Positions 46,944 through 57,699 of a DNA stretch of 64,000 nt are shown one piece after another (the stretch's first letter is position 1; each line of letters opens with the position of its first letter). Below the pieces are notes generated by a model, which had not been told where the DNA came from, ran no database searches, and worked only from the letters and a program-made list of their open reading frames with translations. Source of the DNA: Gracilaria vermiculophylla (taxonomy: Eukaryota > Rhodophyta > Florideophyceae > Gracilariales > Gracilariaceae); contig JAHNZQ020000181.1 in assembly GCA_019155205.2 (NCBI GenBank), positions 1,686,662 to 1,750,661 of the forward strand, written 5' to 3'. A program made the translations under genes and the position numbers.

Positions 46944-49025
46944 TCGGTGGACGAAATGTGTGTGACGCGGCGCGTCTGTCGACTGCGAGACTACTGCGCA
47001 TACTGGTCATACGACGCTGACGTGGGCGGTGTGACGCGCGGCGCGGCGGCTACCAGCGGCGGCTCTGAATTCACGGCGCTGTATGTTTGCCGCGCTGCGC
47101 GGCGCACGGAGGCTGCGGCGCGCGGCGTGTGGGCGCCCACATGCCGCGTCACACGTTGCGCGCGCTGTGTGTAAATTGCGGCGGCGGTGGGCAGGCGCGC
47201 GTAGCCGCGCGTAGCCGGCGGCTACCGGCTCGCACGTCACGCTGTATTCGCGCGCGCGCGTGTGTGCGCTAAAAAAAAAGCGCGCCATGCGCGACGACCG
47301 TGGCGCGCGGTCCATCATCGGGCGCGAGTTCCACCGTGCGCAGCGGCGTGCACTGCGCGCACAGTGTGTCTGTCTCGCCGCGCTGCAGCAACTTTGGTCC
47401 GAGCCTCGCCGTACTGTACGCCTGCGCGCCCTCGGCCACCCAGCGCCGCGCGCCGCGCGCCCACCGACGTCGCCCGCTGGCTCCGCCGCCCTCACCCGCG
47501 CGCGCCGCTTTCTGCGCACCTCCCTGCGCTCATTCGCTGCCCACGTGTGGCCGAGTGTCAAGCGCGAGCGCGCAACGCCGCGCTCCACTTCGCCACCAGC
47601 ACTCGCCGGCGCCCTGTGTGCTCTTCTGCTGCTGCAATGCGCTGCATGTGTTCCTGCACGCGTGCCCTGCCGCCGGCGGCGCCGCGCTCGTGTGGGAGAG
47701 CCACGGCCCAGTCCACGGCCCAGTCCACGCCCCACCTCTCGTCGCCACTGCACACTACCACCTCCAACCAATGCGCTCCTCTTGCACATGCGCCGCCGCA
47801 GCTGCCCTCAGCGCCCACCCCATGCGTAGTCTCCACCATCAACACCCCCCCGTAAACACATCGTGATCACCACCGCAGCAAAGCGCTCCACGTCGCCGCA
47901 CCATCGTCCACGCCTCTTCACAGCCCCCCCCCCCCCGTCTCTGACATCTCATCCACGTGCTCTCAAACCCGCCCAACAAATCTCAGTCGCACGCCCCCTT
48001 GTCCAACTCGCCCGCTTTTTAATTCCCCAAACCATCCTTCTCATCGTGACACGTAAACCGCGCTGCTCCCCCGCCCCACTCCAACGCCCCTGACTCACCT
48101 CGTTGCCCTCAGCTTAATACATGCGCGTCACTCTCGTGTAATAAGCCCGTCACCCGCAGTCGCTGTACGCCGTGCACATCCGCCGTCAAGTCGCGCAACA
48201 CCGCCACCCCCCCAACCTGTCTCGCTGTCCATCTTCTCCTGCCGGTGCAGCCGCCTACCACCATGCAAAAGGCCCACGTGCGCTCCAGCACGTCCATTCC
48301 GCGCTGGCTCCCACTCTCGTCCGTCCCCACACGCGTGCTGTCAATCACACGAGCAACCGTTGCGGCGCGCGCCGCCGCTGCCAAACCGTCCCCCCCGCAC
48401 CCGCTGCGCCCACGCGCAGCCCAAACGTGCCTGCGTGTGATCGCCGCGCCCACCAGCGGCACGCGCCCACCCGCGGCACGCGCCGAAACCGCAGCCGAAG
48501 CAACGCCTGCAGCGCGGCCTGCCGTGTAGCCCACACGTGCGGCGCGTCGGTCGGCGCACACCCACACACACGCACGTGCATTGCAACTGTTTGCGCTCGT
48601 CTGCCTTGGTGCGCCAGAGGCCCGCCGACGTTGGGCGACTTGAGCTGTGCGAGTCTCCAATGCCCCCAACCCTAGCTAGCCCCAGCAATGGCGCCGCTTT
48701 CGACTGAGCGAGCTTCTACCGCGCGCTGCGTGCAAGTGTTTACTTTGCACCGTACGGCATGCCCCACTTGCACCCATCATCGGCCCCTCGCCGCCTGTCT
48801 CTCTCCACGACGTGTGCCCATTCTTTGTCAAACATTCGCAGTTGCCGACCACATACCATCCCTTCCGCCAACTGCACACGTAACCTCACAGATTGCTATC
48901 CTTCACGTTCTAGCTAGAATTCCCACTACCGCTTTTCATGTCCTACGACGGGAAAGGCTGTCTTTCAATGCATGATACAACTACGTGGTGTGTGTGTAGT
49001 TCAGGCGCCACCTGGTACACATCTC
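46634..49025. other. 2.4-kb region: G-homopolymer tract, then GC-rich DNA; no gene recognised
   Basis: 46634-46942 is nearly pure G on the plus strand (C-rich leader/promoter of the KA1-like gene). 46943-47640 is CpG-rich; 47640-48700 is C-rich on the plus strand, with a 12-nt C run near 47930. Long frames on both strands are composition artefacts. It must also contain the 3' UTR of the transporter gene. Confidence 0.6.
46799..46942 (+). repeat. G-homopolymer tract with a 78-nt uninterrupted G run
   Basis: Twenty G at 46799-46818 are followed by G blocks broken by single T or A bases, then an unbroken run of 78 G from 46865 to 46942. It sits about 170-310 bp upstream of the KA1-like start codon, so the coding-sense strand carries the C run. 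Strong G-quadruplex potential. Confidence 0.9.
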
Positions 49026-50150
49026 CTACGTTGCACCACCGTCCTTGCCCATCTTCCTCGCAATTATCTCCCAGTTCGACAGCATTGCCGCAAAAACAAT
49101 GACGGCAGCCCCGACGATACCCTGTGCGCCAATGTGTTCGCCAAGCCAAACGCTGGCAAATAGGGCGCCGTAGACAGGGTCTAAGGCGAATACAACAGCC
49201 GCACGCTCGGCACTGATGTATCGCTGCGCAACTGTTTGCAGATAGTTGCTCAGGGCGGTGGTGACGATGCCAAGATACAGAACGGCACTCCATTCGGGGG
49301 CGCTGGCTGGTATGAGTTGCGCGGGCGGTGAGGCCAGGCACCATATGCCACACAGCGCTGAAACCCCCAACAGGGACACGGAGTTGACTGAAGCAGCCGG
49401 CAATCGCGCAGCGTTTTCCAGACGCAGTATGAACATGGCACTCGCCACCGCTGCGGCAACGCTTCCCAAGTCACCCGTGTTGGGCGGGGTGCCGTCCCAA
49501 GTTAGCAGGATTGTCCCAGTTAGTGCCATGGCAGCACTCGCCCAAGTGAGGGCAGATATGCTCCTGCCGTACAGAAAGCGGCCAAGAATCGGCACGAATT
49601 TGACATTGAGATAAAGCAGAAAGCCAGAGCGCGAGGCGGAAGTAGTGAGAAGGCTCTGCGATTGCAACGCATAGCCGAGAAACAAATAGAGCGAAAGCTC
49701 CAAGCCAGTCTTGTAAACGTTTTTGTTATCAGCGGTGGGCATCGGTAACGAAGGCAGTGCCAGGAGGGTCGCGAGCGAAAATCGCAATAAGTTCAGTGCC
49801 TGCGGCGAAAGTTGGTCCAAAGTGCTTTTGATGACGGCGTGCTGAGTTCCCCACAGCACGGTGATAAAGTTGAGCACGAACAACGTCGACGTCGGGGATA
49901 GTTGAAAGAAACCATGCGGGCTTGAAGGGTGTTTTTCAGGGCTGTTTGCGGATGCTTTGGGGGATGAGGCGGGCGGTGATTGCTTAGGAGGTCGCAGCGC
50001 ACAAATCACACGTTGGCGCAGCCTCACGGATGCGCCGTGCGGCGGCGACGCAGCGCAAAACGCTGCCGGGGGAGAGCGCGAAGGCGAAACACGAAGCGGC
50101 TGCAAAAACGCGCAACAAGCGCGTGGCGGTTTGAAGAGAGCTGTGAGCAT
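49026..50150 (-). CDS. EamA/DMT-superfamily transporter, predicted plastid envelope
   Basis: 374 codons from the ATG at 50150. Residues 1-75 are Ser/Pro/Arg/Ala-rich with few acids, a plastid transit peptide. About ten membrane helices follow in two EamA repeats: FVLNFITVLWGTQHAVIKS and LLRFSLATLLALPSL in the first, TWASAAMALTGTILLTWDG at its end, then SAVLYLGIVTTALSNYLQTV, RAAVVFALDPVYGALFASVW and GIVGAAVIVFAAMLSNW in the second. The ALQSQSLLTTSASRSGFL helix is typical of the plastid/cyanobacterial subgroup. The substrate is unknown (metabolite exporters are common). It is divergent from the Prp17 gene, with a 476-bp shared promoter. Confidence 0.85.
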   Translation of the reverse strand: MLTALFKPPRACCAFLQPLRVSPSRSPPAAFCAASPPHGASVRLRQRVICALRPPKQSPPASSPKASANSPEKHPSSPHGFFQLSPTSTLFVLNFITVLWGTQHAVIKSTLDQLSPQALNLLRFSLATLLALPSLPMPTADNKNVYKTGLELSLYLFLGYALQSQSLLTTSASRSGFLLYLNVKFVPILGRFLYGRSISALTWASAAMALTGTILLTWDGTPPNTGDLGSVAAAVASAMFILRLENAARLPAASVNSVSLLGVSALCGIWCLASPPAQLIPASAPEWSAVLYLGIVTTALSNYLQTVAQRYISAERAAVVFALDPVYGALFASVWLGEHIGAQGIVGAAVIVFAAMLSNWEIIARKMGKDGGAT

Positions 50151-50626
50151 CGCGGGCGCGGACTCATGCGCCGGTGGACGAAGGGTGGGGGAGGGGGGGT
50201 GACCTGCGAGACGGAGCTGCGCGAGAAACGTCACATGGCAGCTGATACGGAACAGACGGAACGGACGGATGGGCGCGGGAGAGCGGCGCAACGGCGGTGA
50301 GCACTGCAATGCTGGGGCAGTTGGGGGGGGATGCGGCGGGGGCGCGTTTTGCGGCGCAGCGTGAGCGCAGCGAGCATAGACGGCCTGCCCATTGGCCAGC
50401 TGCACACAATCAACGGTGGAGCTGTTGCGCTTGGCTCGCCGCGCGTTCCGCAGCCTGCTACAGCACGCGCCGTGCAACGTGTCCACATTCCGTTTTGGTT
50501 GATCCTTCAATGTTGGCGTTATGCGCAGTCGGTGCTACCGGCACTAAACTTTCGCGCCATGCCGCGTCGCATCGGCTTCATGTTCTCGGAGTTCGGCCTC
50601 CGCCAACCAGTTCACCAACCGGCGCT
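50151..50626. promoter_or_regulatory. Bidirectional promoter region (transporter / Prp17)
   Basis: 476 bp between two divergent start codons. The part near the transporter is C-rich in its sense direction (CCCCCCCTCCCCC around 50190). No TATA box was identified. Open frames across it are extensions of the flanking genes without their own starts. Confidence 0.5.
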
Positions 50627-51979
50627 ATGGAGATGCTAACCGCTTATTCACAGGATTCCTCGGATGCGGAGAGCCCCTCTCGCACCCCACCAGTCTCACC
50701 TCAGCCTGCAAAACGCCCCGTTCCTACCGGAACGATAGAGACGATTCCGTTCGACGAACGCCATTTCTCCTCTCTAGAACGCTGCTTCAAATTATCCTCA
50801 GACACAAACGCAGGCCCCAAGAAGAGACCGAGATCGCCTCTCCAGAACGTTTCCAGCCAGCCCTCACAGGCCGACAAACCAAATGCGACAACAACAAAGA
50901 AACCTCGAGCCGTTTCCAAAGAACCGCTTCGCCCGTCCACGTTATCAGTCCTGGTCCCCAAATCCGACTTTCACTTATCATCTGTCAACGACTACCAAAA
51001 TCGAGCATGGAGTGCGCCCCCAACCGCAAGTCGTACATTTGCCGATTTGGAACAGTACACACCGTACATTCCGAAGCGCACCATTGCTTGCCATAGCGCG
51101 CACCCGCGAGGCGCGTCCGTCGTGCAATTCAGTCCAGGTCACGGCCATCTAGTTCTTTCGGCGGGAAACGACGCAAGTGCCAAGATATGGTTATCCGGCT
51201 CCAAGAAGCTCGCGAGAACTTACATAGGCCACTCAAGAGCCATTCGCGACGCCGTTTTCGATCAATCCGCCTCTCACTTTCTCACCGCTGCCTTTGATAA
51301 GACCATTCTCTTGTGGGATACTGAAGCAGGCAAAGTTCTTTCGTCATTCAAGACCTCTGGCCTTCCGCTTTGCGTTCGCTTTTGTCCTCCTGACCCCTCT
51401 CAGTTTCTGGTCGGGTGCGCAGACAAAAAAGTTTTGCAACTTGATGTGCGAGACGCATCCAATGTCATCCAGACTTACGACGAACACATGGGGCGTGTCA
51501 ACTCTGTGTCCTTCATTGATGAAGGCCGTCGTTTTGTCACAAGTGCTGAAGATAAGGTTCTCAGAGTGTGGGAGTACGGTGTTCCGGTTGTCGTAAAGTA
51601 CATATCAGACCCGTCTTCCCATAGCATGCCGGTCACTCTCGTTCACCCAAACCAAAAGTGGCTGGCGTGTCAAAGCATGGACAATACGATTCGGCTCTTT
51701 TCTACAAGCGGCAGATTCAAGCGTAATGAAAAGAGAGTGTTTCGCGGCCATCTTGTTGCGGGCTACGCATGCGGTATGAGTACCTCGCCAGATGGAAGAT
51801 TCCTTGTTAGCGGCGATAGTCTTGGTCGATTATTCTATTGGGATTGGAAAACTGCACGCCTGTTTCGCACAGTAGACGCCCACAAGAAACCTTGCTGCAG
51901 TTCTGTTGATTGGCATCCCACTCAATCTTCTTTCGTAGTGTCATGTGGGTGGGATGGAAATGTCATGTTTTGGGACTAG
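50627..51979 (+). CDS. PRP17: Pre-mRNA splicing factor Prp17/Cdc40 (WD40)
   Basis: 450 codons from the ATG at 50627; the open frame upstream to 50297 crosses the promoter. Prp17 acts in the second catalytic step of splicing. Residues 1-130 are the disordered N-terminus, with the conserved YTPYIPKRTI lead-in. Seven WD repeats run from about 145 to 450: HLVLSAGNDASAKIWL, RTYIGHSRAIRDAVF, FLTAAFDKTILLWDTEAGKV, FLVGCADKKVLQLDVRD, YDEHMGRVNSVSFIDEGRRF, EYGVPVVVKYISDPSSHSMP, KWLACQSMDNTIRLF, FRGHLVAGYACGMSTSPDGR and the terminal SCGWDGNVMFWD. The HSMP and GHLVAGYAC motifs are specific to Prp17. It is convergent with the Pol I gene, with 82 bp between stops. Confidence 0.95.
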   Translation: MEMLTAYSQDSSDAESPSRTPPVSPQPAKRPVPTGTIETIPFDERHFSSLERCFKLSSDTNAGPKKRPRSPLQNVSSQPSQADKPNATTTKKPRAVSKEPLRPSTLSVLVPKSDFHLSSVNDYQNRAWSAPPTASRTFADLEQYTPYIPKRTIACHSAHPRGASVVQFSPGHGHLVLSAGNDASAKIWLSGSKKLARTYIGHSRAIRDAVFDQSASHFLTAAFDKTILLWDTEAGKVLSSFKTSGLPLCVRFCPPDPSQFLVGCADKKVLQLDVRDASNVIQTYDEHMGRVNSVSFIDEGRRFVTSAEDKVLRVWEYGVPVVVKYISDPSSHSMPVTLVHPNQKWLACQSMDNTIRLFSTSGRFKRNEKRVFRGHLVAGYACGMSTSPDGRFLVSGDSLGRLFYWDWKTARLFRTVDAHKKPCCSSVDWHPTQSSFVVSCGWDGNVMFWD

Positions 51980-52061
51980 GTTCTGACCACGGTGGCGATG
52001 CCCTATAACCTCACCATTGGGTTTGTTCTTTGGATCAGACTCTTTCAAGTTAGGCACACTG

Positions 52062-55000
52062 TTAATTTACTGTGTGAAGCAGTTGAAAACCTCCTGTACC
52101 GCCTTCGTATACCTGCCCTAGTGCAATGGCCGCGCTTGGGTTGCTAGTGATTTCCTCGACACCGTCTAAAGTTGCCTCGCGTAGGAACTTCATGCTTGTC
52201 TCGAAAGTGACGCGCTGGAAAAGTCCCGGCGAATCCCACATTGTCATTCTATTGAACCCTCTGTAGTCTCCGTTCCTGGTCATGTAGTCTGCTACAAGAG
52301 AAAGATGCCTTATATTAACTGGAATACCGTGTGCCTTGAAGACTTCCTTGAATTCTTTAATTAAGGCAGCTCTCAGTGCTTCCACCCCATAAACTTTCAA
52401 GATTCCATACATATCGTTCGTCTCCAATCTATTAAAGTCAACAAGACCCCATCCAAGGTCATGAACTTCCAAGATGTTGGACCCTTCTGTTATCACACAA
52501 TGTTGATTCTCTTTATGTTCTATGAAACATCTTCGTATTCGTTCGACTTCTGAGAGGCTTAGTGCTTTGGACCTTTCCTTCATAAGGGCTGAGACATTCA
52601 GTTTCCCAAGTATAGCCATAGGGAGCACCCATTCGAATTCCACTGTGTCTTCCCCAGAGCCTTTGATGGACGAATATTGGTAACCTAAAGATCCAAACTC
52701 TATCATGTCTTCTTCGTCATCAGATAGAACTGTTTTCGACTTGCGTGCTTTACCTTTTGTGCTCTTCTTCTTCTTCACTGGCGTTTTACGATTGGATGGG
52801 AGAGATGAATCATCATCTTCTCCACTTTCAACGGTCTTCGTTCTCCCTCTCTTTGTAACATTTCCTTCTTCGTCGCTTGATGAGCCGTCTTCTTCTTCGG
52901 ATGAAGACAAAATTGCGTTTTCTTCCTCTTCGGCTTTTGCTAAAGCTTCTTCATCTGATTGTTGCATTTTAGCTTGTTCATCATCGAGGTCTTCATTCGA
53001 ATCCTCATGATCACCTTTCGCAGAGTTTTCGCCACCAGCACCTTTACCATTCATGACTGCAGGTTTCTGGGCACTTTTAAGATAACATCCAATGGCCGTT
53101 TTCACTCCTATTCCCTTTCTTCCCGAAATCTTCATTAGCTCTTTCTCAAACATTTGATGCAAGTCCGGCAAGAACTTGCTTGCTACAGTTTGAAGAACTT
53201 TGTCAAACCCAAAGCCAAGGTGGTCCTTATAAACTTTTTGGGGCGGAAATTTCATTTTCAGGATCACCGATCTCAAGGCCCATCGGGTTACGCCGGGAAC
53301 AAAGTCGATGGATTTCTCATGAACTTCAACTTGTAGCAGTAAATCGCTGAGCTTCACGAGACGAAGTTTTTTGCTTAGTTGTTCACACTTTTGCTCTGGA
53401 TTTACGCCAAGCACCGGAATTGTCATGCTCGGAGTTTTGGGATATTTTGATGCTATCATTAGCAATTCTCGCAAACGAGGTATACCAAGAGTCACATGAG
53501 CTGAACTTGAGCCTGCGTGATGAAATGTGTTAAGGGTCATCTGAGTTGAAGGCTCACCGATTCCTTGCGCTGCAAGTACACCGACAGCCTCCCCAGCTTC
53601 AACGGCCCCTTGCTGGTATCTTCTCTCTAAGAATCTCCGAACTGTACCACTGTGTGCTCCGAATTCTTCCTCTGCTTTTCGAATAGCCGATGAGAAAGAA
53701 TCAGAAACCATTCCTATCCGATTCAATGCACCAGGAGACATTCTCTCCAGTACGGTGCCATTCTTCTCCATGTCATTTGAGACAGGAACACTGTCATTCA
53801 TCCCCGAGCTCGTATTTTCGTTGAGTTGCGAGAATTCCAAACTTTTAATGTTAGAAACTTGCCAGTCGACCTTCTTCGTAAGCCATAACGATTTCGAGGG
53901 ATTGATTCCGTCATCCCCATAAATAAATTGCAACACGGATCTGTCGCTATCTCTCACAGTCCCGTCGTAATGCATTCTTACGCCTTCCATATGCTTAATC
54001 AGGCACCTCTGCAAATACCCAGAATTTGCTGTTTTAAGCGACGTATCGAGAAGACCTTCTCGACCCGACATGGCATGAAAGAAAAATTCTTGGGGACTAA
54101 TCCCAGTCAAGAATCGACTCGCAATAAAGCCGCCTGCAAGTGGTGAGGCATCATATGGCTCAAAGCATGGTAAAGTGGCTCCTCTACCTCCCATTCTCGG
54201 AACGCGCTTGCCTTCCAAGCTGGTTTGACCCAAAAGGCATGAAATCTGGGCCGCGTTGACCGGGGAACCTTTTGCACCAGTGCTGGTCATTAGTGCAAAC
54301 CCGTTCAGTGGAAACGGCTTTGACAGTGCGATTGGAATGCATGCTCTGAAAACTTCTGAAGCAATCTTGTTCAGCGAGGACTTCATCGCTGCGTCAAGCC
54401 TATCCTCAGCTTCCACACCGTCTTTTTGAACCATTTCCGAAATGAGCTTCCTCGCCTCCGCAGTACTCTTCGCTAGCTTCTCATTCACTTTCGAGCCTCG
54501 ATTAATTGCTTGGTAAACTGAATTGGTTGCTTCGATAGCAACATCGTCTAAGGAACTTGTGAGAATTTTCAATCGTCGCATATCACCAGTCTCCTTTAAA
54601 ACGAGGTCGCCAATACCAGTCGTATGCCCATGATATCGAAGGAAATACAAACATAGACGACTAACTGAGCTGAGAAAATCATCTGACGCATCACAACCAT
54701 AAGTTTCCTGGATAGCGTGAACGATACCAAATGTGGATGCGCCAAGAGAACTTTTGTCGACGGTCCCACATAAAAGCTGTCCATCCCTCACAATGATTTT
54801 CGATTCCTCCTCCCCGACAACGTTTGCCCTCGCCTTAGAGCTCGCTTCGAGATTAAAGCCGGGCCGTCCGTTTCGAATTACGCCCAGCACGGCAGAAACA
54901 AGCTGCTTTCCAGTCCATAGAGGTTTAGGTTTCAGAATTGCTGGTGGGCATAGCTCATATGTTTTACCGTGCATTTCAGGTCGCAGCATGATATTCTCTG

Positions 55001-57113
55001 TAGCCACGTAAAGCAACTGTGTGAAGGTCTGTCGATCTAAGAATGTGTCTCTGCGGCTTAGCAACGTCGCTGATGCAATGTGATCCTGAATGAGCCCGCG
55101 TACAGGGGCGCCCGATGTTGGCACAACATAGTGCTTATTACTCAACATGAGCTCTTCCGCTTCCGCTCGAGATATGTAGTCTTGGGGAACATGCACATTC
55201 ATTTCATCTCCATCAAAATCTGCATTGTAAGATCCACAATTTGCATAATGAAACCTGATAGTGCGATCACCAGGAAGAACACGGACCTTGTGTGCCATTA
55301 TAGAAACCCTATGAAGAGTTGGCTGTCGGTTGAATAGCACAACATCTCCATTTTTCAAATGCCTGTGAACTACTTTAGGAATTTGGTTTCGAACACGAAC
55401 ACTGCTGGCGTTGTGTTCTGTTTGGCCTGAAGATCCATATTTCTTGCTCTGGTAATTCGGCATGCGATTCTGGATGAGTAGGCTGGCTTGTGTTTGGCGC
55501 ATTCTACGAGCCGTCCGACTCAATCTAACAACTCGTCGATCCCCATTCAATGTCCAGTCTTCAACCGCCATGGCTCCAGGATAAACATCTGGGCCGTTCA
55601 ATACAGCTTGTCTCATTCGCTCTAAATTGCTGGGGATCACTGCTTCCGGAACTGTCAATTGCTTTGCAAAGCTAAGCGGTATTCCAACCTCATTTGTATC
55701 TAGGAAAACATCTGGACCGATTACAGATCTGCAACTATGATCCACACGTTTTCCCATCATGTGCTGACGGAACAGACCCTCTTTTGTTTCCAATTGCTGT
55801 CTTATGCCTGTGGTTTTATCGAGCCCGAGCCCATCATTGTCGTATAGTTCCCCCAAAGTCTGTTGCATTCGACAAAGTAATTGGACGATATCACTATTGG
55901 TGAGGCTACCTTTCTTTTTCTTCTTATCCGAATCAAGAGATTCCAGATTGTCTTCAGCTATTTCTTTTGCGCTGCTTCCTTGAGCATCCATCAATATTTT
56001 CGTCTGTGTTAAAATGCGTTGATAAAATATGTTTTGTGGATGTTCTGCAGCATAGGACATAGCACCAACCATTGCTGACGGACGAAACCTTGATGGCGGG
56101 ACCAATATCACACAAACAAACAGACGCCTATAGCCATGAGCTTTTTCACCGGGCACAACTTCTCTGCCACGCAAACCGTAGAGCAGTTCAAAAAGCTCGG
56201 AATGGGCTTCCCATAAACCACGAATCTGTGTTTCCATATCTGCTGGTGATAGCAGTAAGTCACGGTCATCAATTGAGCGTTTGATGAAAAGGCGACCACG
56301 GTCTCCTGGTCTAATTTTGTCTCCATCTAGACCACAATTTGAGCATGTAGCTTTGATAGAAGTGTCGAACATTGACTTCTGAATACTTTTCCATCCTTTC
56401 GAGCGTTGGCGAGCAAGTGTATTTGATTCCTTTGCACGATTCCACGAATCTCTCGCAGCTTTCAACATAGCCCGTTCCACAGCTTCGGTGTCGTAAATGT
56501 CAAGACCGTCAATATATTTTGGGATTGGCTGTGGCATGGCGTGCAGAAACGAATACCAGTTTTTAATGATGGAATTGCGATCTGGTTCAGGTTGAACTTC
56601 CTTTGCCTCGTTCGAACTTGGCTCCAGCTGGAGCTTGCCGATGCTGGCAGAAACTTTCTTGCGCAGGCCTCTATAAGCGTCTACCGCAAAGCCACAGCGC
56701 GGTAAGTCAGCGTCTTCAAAAAGTAGTGAAGCATAATACAGACAAAGATCAGATTCGGGAAGACGCAGACAATGACATTCCCAACAGGAAGCACGAAGAA
56801 GCTTTAAAATGAGAGTAAAAGTCAGAGGATTCGGGAAGGCAATTGGCAGCTCAATATGACCAAAATGACCAGGGCATGAAGTATAAGTAAGCCCACAAGT
56901 GACGCATGCGCCATCGTCAAAAGAGGTCGGTCCAAAAACTGGGTCATATAACCCGTGCGGGACTGGGCGGCCGAGCTCATCAAAAGATATGGCCGAAGTT
57001 ACTCGGCGTACGCTCAAGTTGCGTGCTTCTTGTTCCGTATAGAAGCGAAAAGAAAACTTTCCAACGGCGCAGCCAACGTCCAGCGAACGCAGGCATCTAG
57101 TATTTTGATCCAT
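52062..57113 (-). CDS. RPA1: RNA polymerase I largest subunit (RPA1/A190)
   Basis: 1683 codons, full length for A190. It forms half of the Pol I active site that transcribes pre-rRNA in the nucleolus. The N-terminal zinc site is CVTCGLTYTSCPGHFGHIELP (near 70-90). The catalytic triad NADFDGDEMNVH lies near residue 628. LLGQTSLEGKRVPRMGGRGA, then GFIASRFLTGISPQEFFFHA and GREGLLDTSLKTANSGYLQR, form the funnel and bridge helix region; GIGEPSTQMTLNTFHHAG is the trigger loop. An acidic, Ser-rich insert followed by a Lys-rich block (about 1365-1470) in the jaw is typical of A190 rather than Pol II or III. There is no C-terminal heptad repeat. Intronless over 5 kb. Confidence 0.97.
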   Translation of the reverse strand: MDQNTRCLRSLDVGCAVGKFSFRFYTEQEARNLSVRRVTSAISFDELGRPVPHGLYDPVFGPTSFDDGACVTCGLTYTSCPGHFGHIELPIAFPNPLTFTLILKLLRASCWECHCLRLPESDLCLYYASLLFEDADLPRCGFAVDAYRGLRKKVSASIGKLQLEPSSNEAKEVQPEPDRNSIIKNWYSFLHAMPQPIPKYIDGLDIYDTEAVERAMLKAARDSWNRAKESNTLARQRSKGWKSIQKSMFDTSIKATCSNCGLDGDKIRPGDRGRLFIKRSIDDRDLLLSPADMETQIRGLWEAHSELFELLYGLRGREVVPGEKAHGYRRLFVCVILVPPSRFRPSAMVGAMSYAAEHPQNIFYQRILTQTKILMDAQGSSAKEIAEDNLESLDSDKKKKKGSLTNSDIVQLLCRMQQTLGELYDNDGLGLDKTTGIRQQLETKEGLFRQHMMGKRVDHSCRSVIGPDVFLDTNEVGIPLSFAKQLTVPEAVIPSNLERMRQAVLNGPDVYPGAMAVEDWTLNGDRRVVRLSRTARRMRQTQASLLIQNRMPNYQSKKYGSSGQTEHNASSVRVRNQIPKVVHRHLKNGDVVLFNRQPTLHRVSIMAHKVRVLPGDRTIRFHYANCGSYNADFDGDEMNVHVPQDYISRAEAEELMLSNKHYVVPTSGAPVRGLIQDHIASATLLSRRDTFLDRQTFTQLLYVATENIMLRPEMHGKTYELCPPAILKPKPLWTGKQLVSAVLGVIRNGRPGFNLEASSKARANVVGEEESKIIVRDGQLLCGTVDKSSLGASTFGIVHAIQETYGCDASDDFLSSVSRLCLYFLRYHGHTTGIGDLVLKETGDMRRLKILTSSLDDVAIEATNSVYQAINRGSKVNEKLAKSTAEARKLISEMVQKDGVEAEDRLDAAMKSSLNKIASEVFRACIPIALSKPFPLNGFALMTSTGAKGSPVNAAQISCLLGQTSLEGKRVPRMGGRGATLPCFEPYDASPLAGGFIASRFLTGISPQEFFFHAMSGREGLLDTSLKTANSGYLQRCLIKHMEGVRMHYDGTVRDSDRSVLQFIYGDDGINPSKSLWLTKKVDWQVSNIKSLEFSQLNENTSSGMNDSVPVSNDMEKNGTVLERMSPGALNRIGMVSDSFSSAIRKAEEEFGAHSGTVRRFLERRYQQGAVEAGEAVGVLAAQGIGEPSTQMTLNTFHHAGSSSAHVTLGIPRLRELLMIASKYPKTPSMTIPVLGVNPEQKCEQLSKKLRLVKLSDLLLQVEVHEKSIDFVPGVTRWALRSVILKMKFPPQKVYKDHLGFGFDKVLQTVASKFLPDLHQMFEKELMKISGRKGIGVKTAIGCYLKSAQKPAVMNGKGAGGENSAKGDHEDSNEDLDDEQAKMQQSDEEALAKAEEEENAILSSSEEEDGSSSDEEGNVTKRGRTKTVESGEDDDSSLPSNRKTPVKKKKSTKGKARKSKTVLSDDEEDMIEFGSLGYQYSSIKGSGEDTVEFEWVLPMAILGKLNVSALMKERSKALSLSEVERIRRCFIEHKENQHCVITEGSNILEVHDLGWGLVDFNRLETNDMYGILKVYGVEALRAALIKEFKEVFKAHGIPVNIRHLSLVADYMTRNGDYRGFNRMTMWDSPGLFQRVTFETSMKFLREATLDGVEEITSNPSAAIALGQVYEGGTGGFQLLHTVN

Positions 57114-57699
57114 GACTGGTTTGAAACGGAGTCAAGCTTAAAGAACAAATAAACGTGAAGCAGCAAGTACAGAAAGCACAAATGTGATGGGAATATGCAC
57201 AAGAAAACCAAAGCACCTGTCGTCAAATAGCAACAGAGAATAGATAGCGACTGATGTCGCTCATTTCAGCCGCCGCAGCGATTAAGAGCGAACGAGTCCG
57301 CGTGCGAAAGACAGGTTGTTACTAGATATGCTTAACTTTGCTTTGAGAGAGGATCAACCGAAGTTGCCGCTACCCGGTCGTCGTTGATCCAACTTTAACA
57401 ATTTGGGCACGCAACAACGGTAAACTTATGAGTGACACGTGACGTGAAACGTTCCCACGTGTTGCATGACCAAGCATTCTTCAGATACTTTTTCTCTGCA
57501 AAGGGTAGACAATCAAAAATCTTCCTTGAGCTCAACGCCGACCTGTGGAAATCTGAAGCGTACATCACGCATCTTTGAGCCCTCGGGCTGGAATATAGTC
57601 GTCATCGGCTTTTCGCTCTCAATCCCTTCTCTGGAGCAAAGGAGCACTCCTTCGAAGCCCTATATATTTCCATCGCCTGAAGCATTTCCTCTGAGCAGC
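57114..57699. promoter_or_regulatory. Divergent promoter region (RPA1 / S4 protein)
   Basis: 586 bp to the preferred S4 start at 57700 (or 352 bp to the earlier ATG at 57466). A TATATATTT element at 57661-57669 could be the TATA box of the S4 gene, but it would then place transcription very close to the 57700 ATG. Confidence 0.4.
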
